Part shown: one piece after another, positions 6,864 to 14,805 of the stretch
Layout: each line of letters begins with the position of its first letter
How positions within the stretch are numbered: the stretch's first letter is position 1
Translations under genes and position numbers: made by a program
Assembly (NCBI GenBank): GCA_035534435.1
Contig: DATLRX010000003.1
Span: 1-36,275 of the forward strand
From: Palsa-851 sp035534435
GTDB lineage: Bacteria; Chloroflexota; Dormibacteria; Aeolococcales; Aeolococcaceae
Direction of reading: 5' to 3'
Length of the DNA: 36,275 bases
Notes under the pieces: generated by a model
What the model was told of the DNA's origin: nothing
Database searches by the model: none
The model's input: only the letters and a program-made list of their open reading frames with translations

Positions 6864-8141
6864 ATGAGCGCACCGAAGGGCATTGGCAACGCGAAACTCT
6901 CGACGGGCACGCGCGCGTTCCGCGCCGCGAGCGTCGTGACACCGTACCGGCAGGCGCTGCACTCGCGGCCGTTTCGCCGCCTCCTCGCCGGGTACGGGAT
7001 CAGTGCCCTCGGTGATGGAGCCGGTTACGTCGCGGTGGCGTGGCTGGCGGCGTCGATCGTCCCGGTGGCGCAGCGGCCCTACGTCGTCGGCCTCGCTCTT
7101 GCCGCCTACATCCTGCCAGGAGCGCTCGTCGGTCTCGGCGCGGGACGCAGAACGCACCGCATGGACCCCCGGGCGCTTATCGCCATCGACGCCGGCACGA
7201 GAATGCTCGCGCTCGGTGCAGTGTCGGTTCTGGCGTGGACGGGACGGTTGGGACTCGTCGCCTACATCCTCCTGCTCGCCGGTTCATCCGTCTTCCGGAC
7301 GCTTGGGCTCGGCGGCTTTGTCGGTCTGGTTCCAACGTATGTCGCGCGGGAGCACCGATTCGCGGCGAACTCGGCGGTGGAAGCGATGAGCACGTTGTCC
7401 CTCACGGTCGTCGGTCCCGGGTTGGGTGGCCTCGGCGTGGCGGCGTTCGGGGCGCCCGCTGTGATCGCCATCGATGTCGCAACGTTCGCGGTGCTGCTGG
7501 CCGCCGTGGCGACCGTGCCCGGTCGCGCGGTCTCCGACGTGGCGGGATCAGAACCGGCGAGCGCGGCCCGCCACGGGCTGCGGATCCTTCTCAGCCGGCC
7601 GGCGCTTGCGTGGCTCCTGGCGCTGACGCTCGTGTTCTACGGGCTGTACGGACCCGTGGAGACGGCGCTCCCCATCCTCGTGCAACGCGACCTGCACGGA
7701 GGACCAGGCCTCCTGGGCCTGATCTGGGCGGCATTCGGCACGGGCGCATTGGTCGGTGGTCTTGTCGCCGGCACGCGCCGCATCACGAACCTCCGGCGAT
7801 TCGCGCTCACCATCGTCGGTGCGTGGGGAGTGGCGCTCCTCGTGGTCGCGATGACAGCTCAGCCGGTCGTCGTTCTGCTCGGCATCGCGATGGGCGGTCT
7901 CGTGTACGCGCCGTATCCGGCCGCAGCGACGACATTTCTGCAGCAGGAACTGTCCGATGGCGAACTGACCGCGGGAGCAGTCGCATGGCACGGCGTGTCG
8001 AGCGGCGTGGTTCCGCTCGGCACGGCGCTCGGCGGTCCATTGATCGCGCTGCTCGGTCCACGCAGCACCCTGGCCGCGTCAGCGATTGCGACGGTATTGC
8101 TTGCCGCGGTGTTCACCGTCTTCATCCGGCAGCGTCAGTAG
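6864..8141 (+). CDS. MFS transporter
   Basis: An integral membrane protein of 425 residues with about 12 hydrophobic segments. The start RQALHSRPFRRLLAGYGISA followed by LGDGAGYVAVAWLA is typical of major facilitator superfamily drug/solute exporters related to the MFS_1 / enterobactin-exporter-like group. GAGRRTHRMDPRALIAIDAG fits the conserved loop between helices 2 and 3, and a cytoplasmic central loop separates the two six-helix halves near residue 215. Substrate unknown. The ATG at 6864 has only a weak GGACGG-type binding site. Its end overlaps the convergent RDD gene by 20 bp. A 173-bp spacer with a weak GC hairpin near 6693-6708 separates it from the small protein gene. Confidence 0.9.
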   Translation: MSAPKGIGNAKLSTGTRAFRAASVVTPYRQALHSRPFRRLLAGYGISALGDGAGYVAVAWLAASIVPVAQRPYVVGLALAAYILPGALVGLGAGRRTHRMDPRALIAIDAGTRMLALGAVSVLAWTGRLGLVAYILLLAGSSVFRTLGLGGFVGLVPTYVAREHRFAANSAVEAMSTLSLTVVGPGLGGLGVAAFGAPAVIAIDVATFAVLLAAVATVPGRAVSDVAGSEPASAARHGLRILLSRPALAWLLALTLVFYGLYGPVETALPILVQRDLHGGPGLLGLIWAAFGTGALVGGLVAGTRRITNLRRFALTIVGAWGVALLVVAMTAQPVVVLLGIAMGGLVYAPYPAAATTFLQQELSDGELTAGAVAWHGVSSGVVPLGTALGGPLIALLGPRSTLAASAIATVLLAAVFTVFIRQRQ

Positions 8142-8736
8142 AAGGAGGCTGCTGTTTGCCGCGGAGGACGAGGGAGCCGGCCATGTGGTCATGCCATCCT
8201 CGTTTCCGTGGCTCGAATGCCGCCCAGATGAGCCCGATCGCAAGCGGTATCGCAGAGATCACGAATCCGAAGTACCGCGCGAGTGACCTCCCGAGACTCA
8301 GCGGCTCGTTGGTCGCTGCGTCCACGACACGGATCCGCAGCAGACGCTGTCCCAGCGTGGCGCCGGTGCTCCACATGAAGGTGAAGTAGAGCAGCCCGAG
8401 CACGAAGTAGATCAGGTAGCCCGCGCCGGTCGGGCTGCACGAGTAGTTGACGGCGCGAATGCTGATGCCTGAGGTGATCACGGTGTAGTTCGTCGACGCA
8501 CACACGAAGCCGCTGTTGCCGAAGGCCACGAGGTTGAGTGGAATCGCGACCACGTTCAGCAGCACCGCATCGACGAGGTACGCGACCAGGCGGATCCAGA
8601 AGCCGGCATATCGGACCGATCGCAGAGCACCCCACGGTTGCGGAAACGACCCCACCGGCGATGGCGGCGCGGGAAGCCAGGTCGCTCCATTCCACCACCA
8701 GCGTCCATCCGGCGAGTACTGCGGGGGTGCGATCAC
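8122..8736 (-). CDS. RDD-family membrane protein with DUF2510-like N-terminus
   Basis: A protein of 204 residues. The N-terminus YSPDGRWWWNGATWLP is the short Trp-rich DUF2510-like motif seen at the front of many actinobacterial membrane proteins. The rest is an RDD domain: AGFWIRLVAYLVDAVLLNVV carries the Arg and the Asp, then a helix after YLIYFVLGLLYF, then STGATLGQRLLRIRVVDAAT and a final helix with FGFVISAIPLAIGLIWAAF. RDD proteins are small polytopic membrane proteins, some implicated in Na+/H+ exchange; no specific role can be assigned. The start codon is a GTG. It may share a transcript with the upstream gene (63-bp gap). Confidence 0.9.
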   Translation of the reverse strand: MIAPPQYSPDGRWWWNGATWLPAPPSPVGSFPQPWGALRSVRYAGFWIRLVAYLVDAVLLNVVAIPLNLVAFGNSGFVCASTNYTVITSGISIRAVNYSCSPTGAGYLIYFVLGLLYFTFMWSTGATLGQRLLRIRVVDAATNEPLSLGRSLARYFGFVISAIPLAIGLIWAAFEPRKRGWHDHMAGSLVLRGKQQPPSTDAAG

Positions 8737-8799
8737 GCACCGAGCGTAGCCGGGTGCATGTCAGCCGGAGCGGATGACTTGCAACGGTTCTGGGACAGA

Positions 8800-10251
8800 T
8801 CAGCGAGCGACGAGGGAAACCGTCCAGCCCTGGGGATTGATGGGGATGACCACCTCGGTGCCGGGCGCGGCGACCTCGAGCCTGTGGACCTGTGCTGCCC
8901 AGTGTTCCTCGAGGTACGGCGGATAGGTCCAGTCCACTCGCACGCCGACAACGAGGGAAGCCGCAAGGGCGCCGGCCGCGGCGACACCCACCGCGCGGCC
9001 AATCCAGACTCCTGCGTGTGCCGGCGCGTTCATGATCGCCGGCGGTGCCCCTCGCGGCTGAATCGCGGAGCGCAACCAGGGGATCCCGTACGTGATCACA
9101 AACCAACCGAGTGAGAGAGCGAAAGCGAGCAGTGGGTAGAGGAAATAGCGCAGACCGCCTGGATGGAAGTTTGTGATGTCGGCGGGATCGCCAAGGCTTG
9201 GCCACCGGAAGCCGGCGATCGATGGAGCCACCAACGCGAGAGCAAACACCGCCAGCGCGAAGTAGCAGAATGCGCGGAGGATTGCCGGCCCTCGCAGCGC
9301 TGCCCACCCGCACACAGCGATCGGGATCAGGCTCAGAACCGTCAGCGCCACCCCGTTGGTCGCGATTGAAGTCCCGACGATCGCGGACAGCCCGTGAGCG
9401 CCGACGATCAGGCCGAGGGTGATCTGTCGGCCGACCATTCGGACCAACGGGTAGAAGCCTGCGGCCAGGGGCGTGCTGGAGCGCTCGACTGCCAGACGAT
9501 CGACGATCACCACGAGCTGCGCCGCTGCGCACACCGTGTTTGCCACCAGCAGATAGATGAGCCGGCGATCGCCGGGGTTGCGGCGCCATCGCCAGATGGC
9601 GATTGGTTCAAGGAGGATGCAGTACGGGCCGCTGAGCCCGCTGATGACGATCGTTGCGGCGTCGAGCAGGTGACCCGCGATTCGGCGCGCAGGGCCGGCG
9701 AACATCACCAGGAACGCGAGCAAGCCGAGACGCCACTGCGTGCTGGTGAGATTACCCGGCGTGTCGTACGCGTTCGGAAGCGCGATCACAAGCAGTGCGA
9801 TCGCGACCCGGATCGCGAGGTTTGGCATCGCCGCCTCCATGCGGCGTGACACGAGGTAGCAGATACCGACGATCTGGACCGCAAGCGCCACCGCGTTGAA
9901 GAACGTTGGGACGGCGATGATCGGCAGCAGCAACGACAACGAAGCGATCAGCCGTTGAAAGACCACGAAGTACCCGGCGGCAGGATGCGGCAACGATGCC
10001 AGGGGTCCCAGTGTGTAGGCGCCTTGGTACCAGCCGCCGTCATCCGCATACAGCTGCGCGTGAAACAGCAGTGCGGGCATGTGCGACACCCACAGGGCTG
10101 CGGTCACGACTGCAACCACGATCAGCAGCCAACGTGGCCGCGCCGATACCCACCCGCGCCGCCGCGCCGAGGCGTTGAGAGCCCCGGACGGGCTGTCTGA
10201 GACCGAGCCGTTGAGGCTGGAGGCCGCATCCTGACTCATCACGGCGACCAT
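8800..10251 (-). CDS. Polytopic membrane protein, possible GT-C-fold glycosyltransferase
   Basis: A protein of 483 residues with about 10-12 hydrophobic segments after a 35-residue cytoplasmic tail. The first outward loop after helix 1 reads LFHAQLYADDGGWYQGAY, an acidic DD followed by an aromatic stretch where GT-C glycosyltransferases place a catalytic Asp; a cluster SLPHPAAGYFVVFQRLIA follows. The last 50 residues after the final helix form a small soluble domain. This suggests a polyprenyl-phosphate-sugar-dependent transferase, but without a clear family match it remains hypothetical. The ATG at 10251 (or 10239) lacks a strong Shine-Dalgarno. It lies 49 bp downstream of the GNAT gene. Confidence 0.8.
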   Translation of the reverse strand: MVAVMSQDAASSLNGSVSDSPSGALNASARRRGWVSARPRWLLIVVAVVTAALWVSHMPALLFHAQLYADDGGWYQGAYTLGPLASLPHPAAGYFVVFQRLIASLSLLLPIIAVPTFFNAVALAVQIVGICYLVSRRMEAAMPNLAIRVAIALLVIALPNAYDTPGNLTSTQWRLGLLAFLVMFAGPARRIAGHLLDAATIVISGLSGPYCILLEPIAIWRWRRNPGDRRLIYLLVANTVCAAAQLVVIVDRLAVERSSTPLAAGFYPLVRMVGRQITLGLIVGAHGLSAIVGTSIATNGVALTVLSLIPIAVCGWAALRGPAILRAFCYFALAVFALALVAPSIAGFRWPSLGDPADITNFHPGGLRYFLYPLLAFALSLGWFVITYGIPWLRSAIQPRGAPPAIMNAPAHAGVWIGRAVGVAAAGALAASLVVGVRVDWTYPPYLEEHWAAQVHRLEVAAPGTEVVIPINPQGWTVSLVAR

Positions 10252-10300
10252 ACGCCGTGTCGAGCGGAGGGAGTGCGTCGGTGCTCATCGCACCATGACT

Positions 10301-10879
10301 TCAGCGCGGAGGCGCCGCGAGCGGCGCCGTCGCCCACTCCTCCGCCAGCAACGCGTAGACATACTCGCTCTGCCACTCACCCTTCACCCACTCGTTCTCG
10401 ATGAGATGCGCCTCCCGACGCATCCCAAGCTTCTCGAGGACGCGCGCAGACCCGGCGTTGCGCGCCTCCGTGCGGCCGATGACGCGGTGCAGGCGCATCG
10501 TGGTGAACGCGAACTCCAACATCCGCCGCGATGCCTCCGTGGCGTATCCACGCCGCTGATGCGCCGGGTGGACGACGAATCCCAACTCGCCCTGTTCGTG
10601 CCCCTCGCTGACGAGCCACAGCGAGACGTCGGCGACGAGCTCGCCGGTGTCGCGCAGGATGACCGCCGCGGTCACGCCGTCGCCTTCGCCGGCGATCGAG
10701 AGGGAGCCCATCTTTCGCGCGAGCGACACGCGCACCTCGTCAAGAGAGCGCACATCGTGGTACAGGTAGCGAACGACCTCCTCGTCCGATTGCATCACAT
10801 GCAACGTGCTCAGATCACCCTCTGCAAAGGGACGGAGCAGCAGCCGATCGGTCTGCATCGGCCAGTCCGGCGCGTACAT
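10301..10879 (-). CDS. GNAT-family N-acetyltransferase (RimJ/RimL-like)
   Basis: A protein of 192 residues with the RimJ/RimL-type layout. The opening MQTDRLLLRPFAEGDLSTLH is the classic strand-helix start of ribosomal-protein-acetylase relatives. GELGFVVHPAHQRRGYATEA is motif A with the acetyl-CoA pyrophosphate-binding Q-R-R-G-Y-A. NAGSARVLEKLGMRREAHLI is motif B. Such enzymes acetylate amino groups of proteins, antibiotics or small amines; the acceptor is unknown. Its start is 73 bp from the divergent NIPSNAP gene. Confidence 0.92.
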   Translation of the reverse strand: MYAPDWPMQTDRLLLRPFAEGDLSTLHVMQSDEEVVRYLYHDVRSLDEVRVSLARKMGSLSIAGEGDGVTAAVILRDTGELVADVSLWLVSEGHEQGELGFVVHPAHQRRGYATEASRRMLEFAFTTMRLHRVIGRTEARNAGSARVLEKLGMRREAHLIENEWVKGEWQSEYVYALLAEEWATAPLAAPPR

Positions 10880-10952
10880 AGCCTGCGATTATCCCAGCAC
10901 GCTGTCCGGATCCGGCGAGGATCCCCTCGGCATCATCGCCGATGATGCGTGC

Positions 10953-11708
10953 GTGTCGATCACCGAGGCCACGCTGTCGCCGATCGTCGAGCTCCGGCAG
11001 TACACACTGCACCCAGGTCGGCGCGACGCCCTGATCGAGCTCTTCGACCATGCGCTCATCGAGACGCAGGAGTCCGTCGGCATGCAGGTGATCGGCCAAT
11101 TCCGCGACGTCGATGACGCGCACCGGTTCGTCTGGTTGCGCGGGTTCGCCGACATGACCACGCGCGCGGACGCGTTGCAGGCGTTCTACGGCGGCCCCGT
11201 CTGGAAGGCGAATCGAGAGGCAGCCAACGCGACGATGATCGATTCGGACAACGTCCTGCTGCTCCGCCCGCAACGACCGGGCTCCGGGTTCTCGGCCGAT
11301 CTCGGCCCGCGCCCACGTCGAGATGCCACCGCGTCCGGACCTGGTCTCGTGACCGCGACGATCTACTCGTTGGATGCGCCCGCCGGGGGAGCGATGGTCG
11401 CCTACTTCGACCGCACCCTCGTGCCGGCATTGACCGGCTCCGGGGCGACGATTCTTGGGATCTTCGTGACCGAGCCAAGCCCGAACACGTTCCCGGCATT
11501 GCCCATTCGCCAGAACGAGAGCGTGTTCGTATGGATTGCAGGCTTCGCGGATGCAACGGCGGCCGGATTCGAACTGCGGGACGGAGATGCGCCGGGGGTC
11601 AATTCGTCGCCGCAGCGTCTGCGCCTGATTCCAACTGCGCGGTCCCGGCTGACCGGACGTTCGCGAGGGTGCCCAGCCATACCGGCGTCCCAGCGGCGTC
11701 ATGCCTAA
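10953..11708 (+). CDS. NIPSNAP family protein
   Basis: A protein of 251 residues with two dimeric alpha+beta-barrel-like halves. The first begins IVELRQYTLHPGRRDALIEL and continues RFVWLRGFADMTTRADALQA, F-x-G-G-P-V-W, the standard NIPSNAP core; the second (about residues 120-225) is a more divergent repeat with VFVWIAGFADATAA. The C-terminal LRLIPTARSRL matches the usual ending. A GTG at 10953 gives the natural N-terminus; the frame is open upstream but that part overlaps the GNAT gene start. The family is of unclear biochemistry and is often found in detoxification or oxidative contexts. Confidence 0.85.
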   Translation: MSITEATLSPIVELRQYTLHPGRRDALIELFDHALIETQESVGMQVIGQFRDVDDAHRFVWLRGFADMTTRADALQAFYGGPVWKANREAANATMIDSDNVLLLRPQRPGSGFSADLGPRPRRDATASGPGLVTATIYSLDAPAGGAMVAYFDRTLVPALTGSGATILGIFVTEPSPNTFPALPIRQNESVFVWIAGFADATAAGFELRDGDAPGVNSSPQRLRLIPTARSRLTGRSRGCPAIPASQRRHA

Positions 11709-11815
11709 GACGTGCGGCATGCGAGGCAGGAAGACCTCGATCAGCTGATGAGGCACCATACCCTTGGAGAAGGATGTCGATCGCCAGGACCGTCGACGCA
11801 GCGAAGGAGTCAGAG

Positions 11816-12445
11816 ATGACCGCGATGCCGGAGATCGTTTCAGCGGAAGCGTGGCAGGAGCAGCGCGACGCGTTGCTCAGGAGCGAGAAAGAGGCCACCC
11901 GAGCCATGGACATGATCGCGGCACAGCGGCGCCGCCTCCCCATGGTCAAGTTCGACAGCGACAAGTACACGTTCGACACGCCGAGCGGCCCGAAGCATCT
12001 CCTCGACCTCTTCGACGGCAGGCATCAACTGGTCGTCTACCAGTTCATGGACCGCGGCCCCGACGAGTACTGCCCCGGCTGCACCCACTTCACGAACAAC
12101 GTCACCGACCTCGCGTCGCTCGAGTCGCTCGACATCGCGTGGGTGACCGTCTCGAACATGCCGCTCGCGCAGATCGAGGCGTACAAGGCACGCAAGGGCT
12201 GGACGGTGCCGTTCGTCTCATCACATGGAACAAGCTTCTCCGACGACTGTGGCGCCGGCCCCGGTTTCATGCTCTCCGTGTTCCTGCGCGACGGCGCCAA
12301 CGTCTACCGGACCTACAACACGACGGCGCGCGGGGTGGACCGGGTGCTGTTCGCCAACAACATCGTCGACCTCACCCCGTTCGGACGCCAGGAGGACTGG
12401 GAAGACTCGCCTCCCGGATGGCCGCAGCACCCGACGTACGGGTAG
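11816..12445 (+). CDS. DUF899 thioredoxin-fold family protein
   Basis: A protein of 209 residues. The start MTAMPEIVSAEAWQEQRDAL and the DUF899 core (KHLLDLFDGRHQLVVYQFM, then a CPGC motif at C86-C89, then LPLAQIEAYKARKGWTVPFV-like segment) identify the family, which has a thioredoxin-like fold. The CPGC pair sits where thioredoxins carry the redox-active CxxC. It ends in the common DUF899 tail DWEDSPPGWPQ. The start is chosen for AAGGAG 8 bases upstream; an ATG at 11774 in frame is an alternative. It lies 107 bp after the NIPSNAP gene on the same strand and is probably a cytoplasmic redox protein. Confidence 0.9.
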   Translation: MTAMPEIVSAEAWQEQRDALLRSEKEATRAMDMIAAQRRRLPMVKFDSDKYTFDTPSGPKHLLDLFDGRHQLVVYQFMDRGPDEYCPGCTHFTNNVTDLASLESLDIAWVTVSNMPLAQIEAYKARKGWTVPFVSSHGTSFSDDCGAGPGFMLSVFLRDGANVYRTYNTTARGVDRVLFANNIVDLTPFGRQEDWEDSPPGWPQHPTYG

Positions 12446-12472
12446 TCTCGCGCTCACAGTTCGCGCCTCCGG

Positions 12473-12556
12473 TCACAGTCGATCGGTCAACCGCACGGTC
12501 ACCGTATCGCCCGCGCTCTTGCCGATCACGATGAACTGCTTCTCCGGCGTGGTCAT
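12473..12556 (-). CDS. Very small ORF (27 residues) coupled to the VOC gene
   Basis: The stop of the VOC gene and the ATG of this frame share the quartet ATGA (12553-12556). The 27-residue product MTTPEKQFIVIGKSAGDTVT continues VRLTDRL and has codon third positions mostly G/C like its neighbours. The pattern FxVIGKSAGDTVTVRL looks like part of a small beta-barrel or AbrB/DUF1905-like segment. It may be a genuine small protein or a degenerate remnant of a third operon gene. It is too short for homology by eye. Confidence 0.4.
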   Translation of the reverse strand: MTTPEKQFIVIGKSAGDTVTVRLTDRL

Positions 12557-12948
12557 CGCTCCGCGACCTCAAGGATCTCGAGCCCGTTGCCGTCGCAGTC
12601 GCGGAACGCGAACATTGCCGGCGTGCCCGGCCACCGCAACACCTCATCGGCATCGATGCCGTGTGCGAGGAACTCCGCGTGGATCGCGTCGGCGTCGGGT
12701 GCCGTGAGGCGGATTCCCGTCTCCACGCCGGCAGGCAGGCCGTCGTGCGCTCGGATGAGCGCGATCGTCGTCACCGCATCCGGCGGAGCGACCTCGATCC
12801 AGCGCGCGCCATCGCCCATCGGCACATCGAGCCGCTTCTCGAAGCCGAGTGTGTCGACATAGAAGCGCACAGCCGCCTGCTGGTCGACGACGGGGATCCC
12901 AACCGTTCGAATGTCGCGGACACGACTGGTGCCCTGCACCTGTTGCAT
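12553..12948 (-). CDS. VOC family (glyoxalase-like) protein
   Basis: A protein of 131 residues with typical VOC features: VRDIRTVGIPVVDQQAAVRF, then FYVDTLGFEKRLDVPMGDGA, then the closing FAFRDCDGNGLEILEV. Start choice: an ATG at 12948 has AGGAG six bases upstream. An in-frame ATG at 12972 overlaps the upstream stop in an ATGA quartet and would add eight residues, so translational coupling is also plausible. It is co-transcribed with the ArsR-SRPBCC fusion; VOC proteins commonly accompany ArsR/AHSA1-type pairs in high-GC bacteria. Confidence 0.9.
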   Translation of the reverse strand: MQQVQGTSRVRDIRTVGIPVVDQQAAVRFYVDTLGFEKRLDVPMGDGARWIEVAPPDAVTTIALIRAHDGLPAGVETGIRLTAPDADAIHAEFLAHGIDADEVLRWPGTPAMFAFRDCDGNGLEILEVAER

Positions 12949-12968
12949 GACTGCTCCTTCTTCACTGC

Positions 12969-13721
12969 TCATGCGTACATCAACGATCCCGGGGTCGTGA
13001 GAGTCTCGCCGGTCTCGAGCCACGTCTTGAGGCCGGACAGGATCATCGGCCAGCCCCCGAAGAGCTGCGCGTTCGCTCCGTCGCGAAGCTGGTCGTGCGT
13101 CACCGTGAGGCGGCACGAGTCACCGACGGGTTCGATCTCCCAGGTGACGCGCGTCGTGCCCTCACGCTGCACGTCCTCACCCCAGAGTGCACGCGCGGTC
13201 TGCACCAGCTTGCGCGGTGGATCGACCTCCACGTTCTCGCCTTCGATGAGCGGCCCGCCCGCGCGTGCGTTCGTGACCTGGTACTGCGATCCCGCCTCCC
13301 ACGTCGATTCGACGCGATTGCCGAACTGAAACTTGGTCCGGATCTCGCTGTCGGTGATCGCTTCCCACAGCCGCTCCGGCGTGGTGCGAATGTAGATCTC
13401 GAAGACTTTTTCCATCGTCTGCTCCAGGTGCTGTTTGATATCGCTGAGCGTTGCCACCCATGGTTCGGCGTACTTGCTCACCCACCGGTCGTGGACGAGA
13501 CGGATCGGTACCGGATTGAGGAAGTGCAGCTTTTCCCGGCCGCGCCGCTTGGTGACGACGAGCCGCGCGGCCTCGAGGATCTGCAGGTGCTTCATGACAC
13601 CGATGCGCGTCATCGGATAGTCCGCCGCCAGGGCGCGCAACGTCTGGCCGTCCTCGAGGTACAGGCGATCGAGGAGGTCACGGCGGGTCGGGTCCGCGAG
13701 TGCCCGAAAGACGTCATCCAC
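12969..13721 (-). CDS. ArsR-type HTH regulator fused to SRPBCC (AHSA1-like) domain
   Basis: A protein of 250 residues. Residues 1-95 form a winged helix: VFRALADPTRRDLLDRLYLE, then TRIGVMKHLQILEAARLVVT and the wing KRRGREKLHFLNP. ArsR metal-binding Cys pairs (ELCVCDL-type) are absent, so it probably senses an organic ligand. From residue about 104 (MEKVFEIYIRTTPERLWEAI) to the end is an AHSA1/SRPBCC domain, a hydrophobic-pocket fold. The join without a stop makes a one-piece regulator in which the pocket could sense the ligand. A GTG at 13721 is the best start; the open frame upstream is an Arg/Ser-rich extension through the operator. It is the first gene of the operon with the VOC gene. Confidence 0.88.
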   Translation of the reverse strand: MDDVFRALADPTRRDLLDRLYLEDGQTLRALAADYPMTRIGVMKHLQILEAARLVVTKRRGREKLHFLNPVPIRLVHDRWVSKYAEPWVATLSDIKQHLEQTMEKVFEIYIRTTPERLWEAITDSEIRTKFQFGNRVESTWEAGSQYQVTNARAGGPLIEGENVEVDPPRKLVQTARALWGEDVQREGTTRVTWEIEPVGDSCRLTVTHDQLRDGANAQLFGGWPMILSGLKTWLETGETLTTPGSLMYA

Positions 13722-13733
13722 CGCACGATCATA

Positions 13734-13751
13734 GGTAACCGATAGGTTACC
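13734..13751. promoter_or_regulatory. Perfect inverted repeat GGTAACC-N4-GGTTACC, likely autoregulatory operator
   Basis: An 18-bp perfect 7-4-7 palindrome that ends 13 bases before the GTG of the ArsR-SRPBCC gene and 16 bases before the stop of the convergent-side aldo/keto reductase. Its position in the promoter of an ArsR-type gene fits autorepression; the transcript would be almost leaderless. Confidence 0.55.
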
Positions 13752-13767
13752 TGTCAAGCGTGCCGGG

Positions 13768-14805
13768 CTACGCGGTGGAAGGATCCCTCCAGAGGTCGAT
13801 GCCGCTCTCGACGGCGTGCTCGTCGATGCCGGCGAGCTCCGCGTCAGTGAAGTCCAGGTGTTCGATCGCCGCGACGTTCTGCTCGAGCTGGCGGACGCTG
13901 CTGGCACCGATGAGGGCCGAGGTGACACGGGGATCGCGAAGCGTCCAGGCGATCGCCATCTGGGCAAGGCTCTGGCCACGCCGCTGCGCGATGGCGTTCA
14001 GCGCGCGGACTCGCGCCAGGTTGTCCTCGCTGAGCATGTCCATGCTGAGCGAGCTGTTCTCTCGAGCCCGTGAGTCCTCGGGTATCCCATTCAGGTACCG
14101 GTCGGTGAGCAGCCCCTGCGCGTGCGGGGAGAACGCGATGCACCCGATGCCTTCGGTACCGAGGACATCCAGCAGACCGCCCTCGATCCAGCGGTTGAGC
14201 ATCGAGTACGACGGCTGGTGAATGAGCAGCGGGGTACCGAGCCGGCGAAGGATGGCAGCGGCTTCCGCCGTCCGCTGATCGGAGTACGACGAGATGCCGA
14301 CGTACAGCGCCTTGCCCTGCTGTACCGCCGTGTGCAGTGCGCCGAGCGACTCCTCCATCGGGGTGGTCTCGTCGAAATGGTGGTGATAGAAGATGTCCAC
14401 GTAGTCGAGCCCGAGACGCTCGAGGCTCTGGTCGAGGCTGGCAAGCAGATGCTTGCGCGACCCGAGGTCGCCGTATGGACCGGGCCACATGTCCCATCCG
14501 GCTTTCGTGGAGATCACCAGCTCGTCGCGATGCGCACGGAAGTCGGACCGGAGGATGCGACCGAAGTTCGACTCGGCGCTGCCGTACGGCGGCCCGTAGT
14601 TGTTCGCCAGGTCGAAGTGCGTGATGCCGAGGTCGAAGGCCCGACGCAGGATGGCGCGCTGGCCCTCGAGGGATCGATCGCCGCCGAAGTTGTGCCACAA
14701 CCCCAGCGACACGGCGGGCAGCATGAGACCGCTCCGCCCGCAGCGGCGGTACGACATCGATGCGTAGCGGTCAGCCGCCGGGCGGTAGCTGTTGGCGTCG
14801 ATCAC
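13768..14805 (-). CDS. Aldo/keto reductase, YghZ/GpR-like (L-glyceraldehyde 3-phosphate reductase type)
   Basis: A protein of 345 residues closely following E. coli YghZ: YRRCGRSGLMLPAVSLGLWH, FDLGITHFDLANNYGPPYGS (catalytic Asp and Tyr), DELVISTKAGWDMWPGPYG (Lys), VDIFYHHHFDETTPMEESLG, and the NADPH-site segment IGASSVRQLEQNVAAIE. YghZ-type enzymes reduce L-glyceraldehyde 3-phosphate and methylglyoxal with NADPH. The GTG start at 14805 shares a GTGA quartet with the stop of the EamA gene; the preceding open frame is the shadow of that gene. It is translated second in an EamA-AKR operon that faces the MocR regulator. Confidence 0.92.
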   Translation of the reverse strand: MIDANSYRPAADRYASMSYRRCGRSGLMLPAVSLGLWHNFGGDRSLEGQRAILRRAFDLGITHFDLANNYGPPYGSAESNFGRILRSDFRAHRDELVISTKAGWDMWPGPYGDLGSRKHLLASLDQSLERLGLDYVDIFYHHHFDETTPMEESLGALHTAVQQGKALYVGISSYSDQRTAEAAAILRRLGTPLLIHQPSYSMLNRWIEGGLLDVLGTEGIGCIAFSPHAQGLLTDRYLNGIPEDSRARENSSLSMDMLSEDNLARVRALNAIAQRRGQSLAQMAIAWTLRDPRVTSALIGASSVRQLEQNVAAIEHLDFTDAELAGIDEHAVESGIDLWRDPSTA

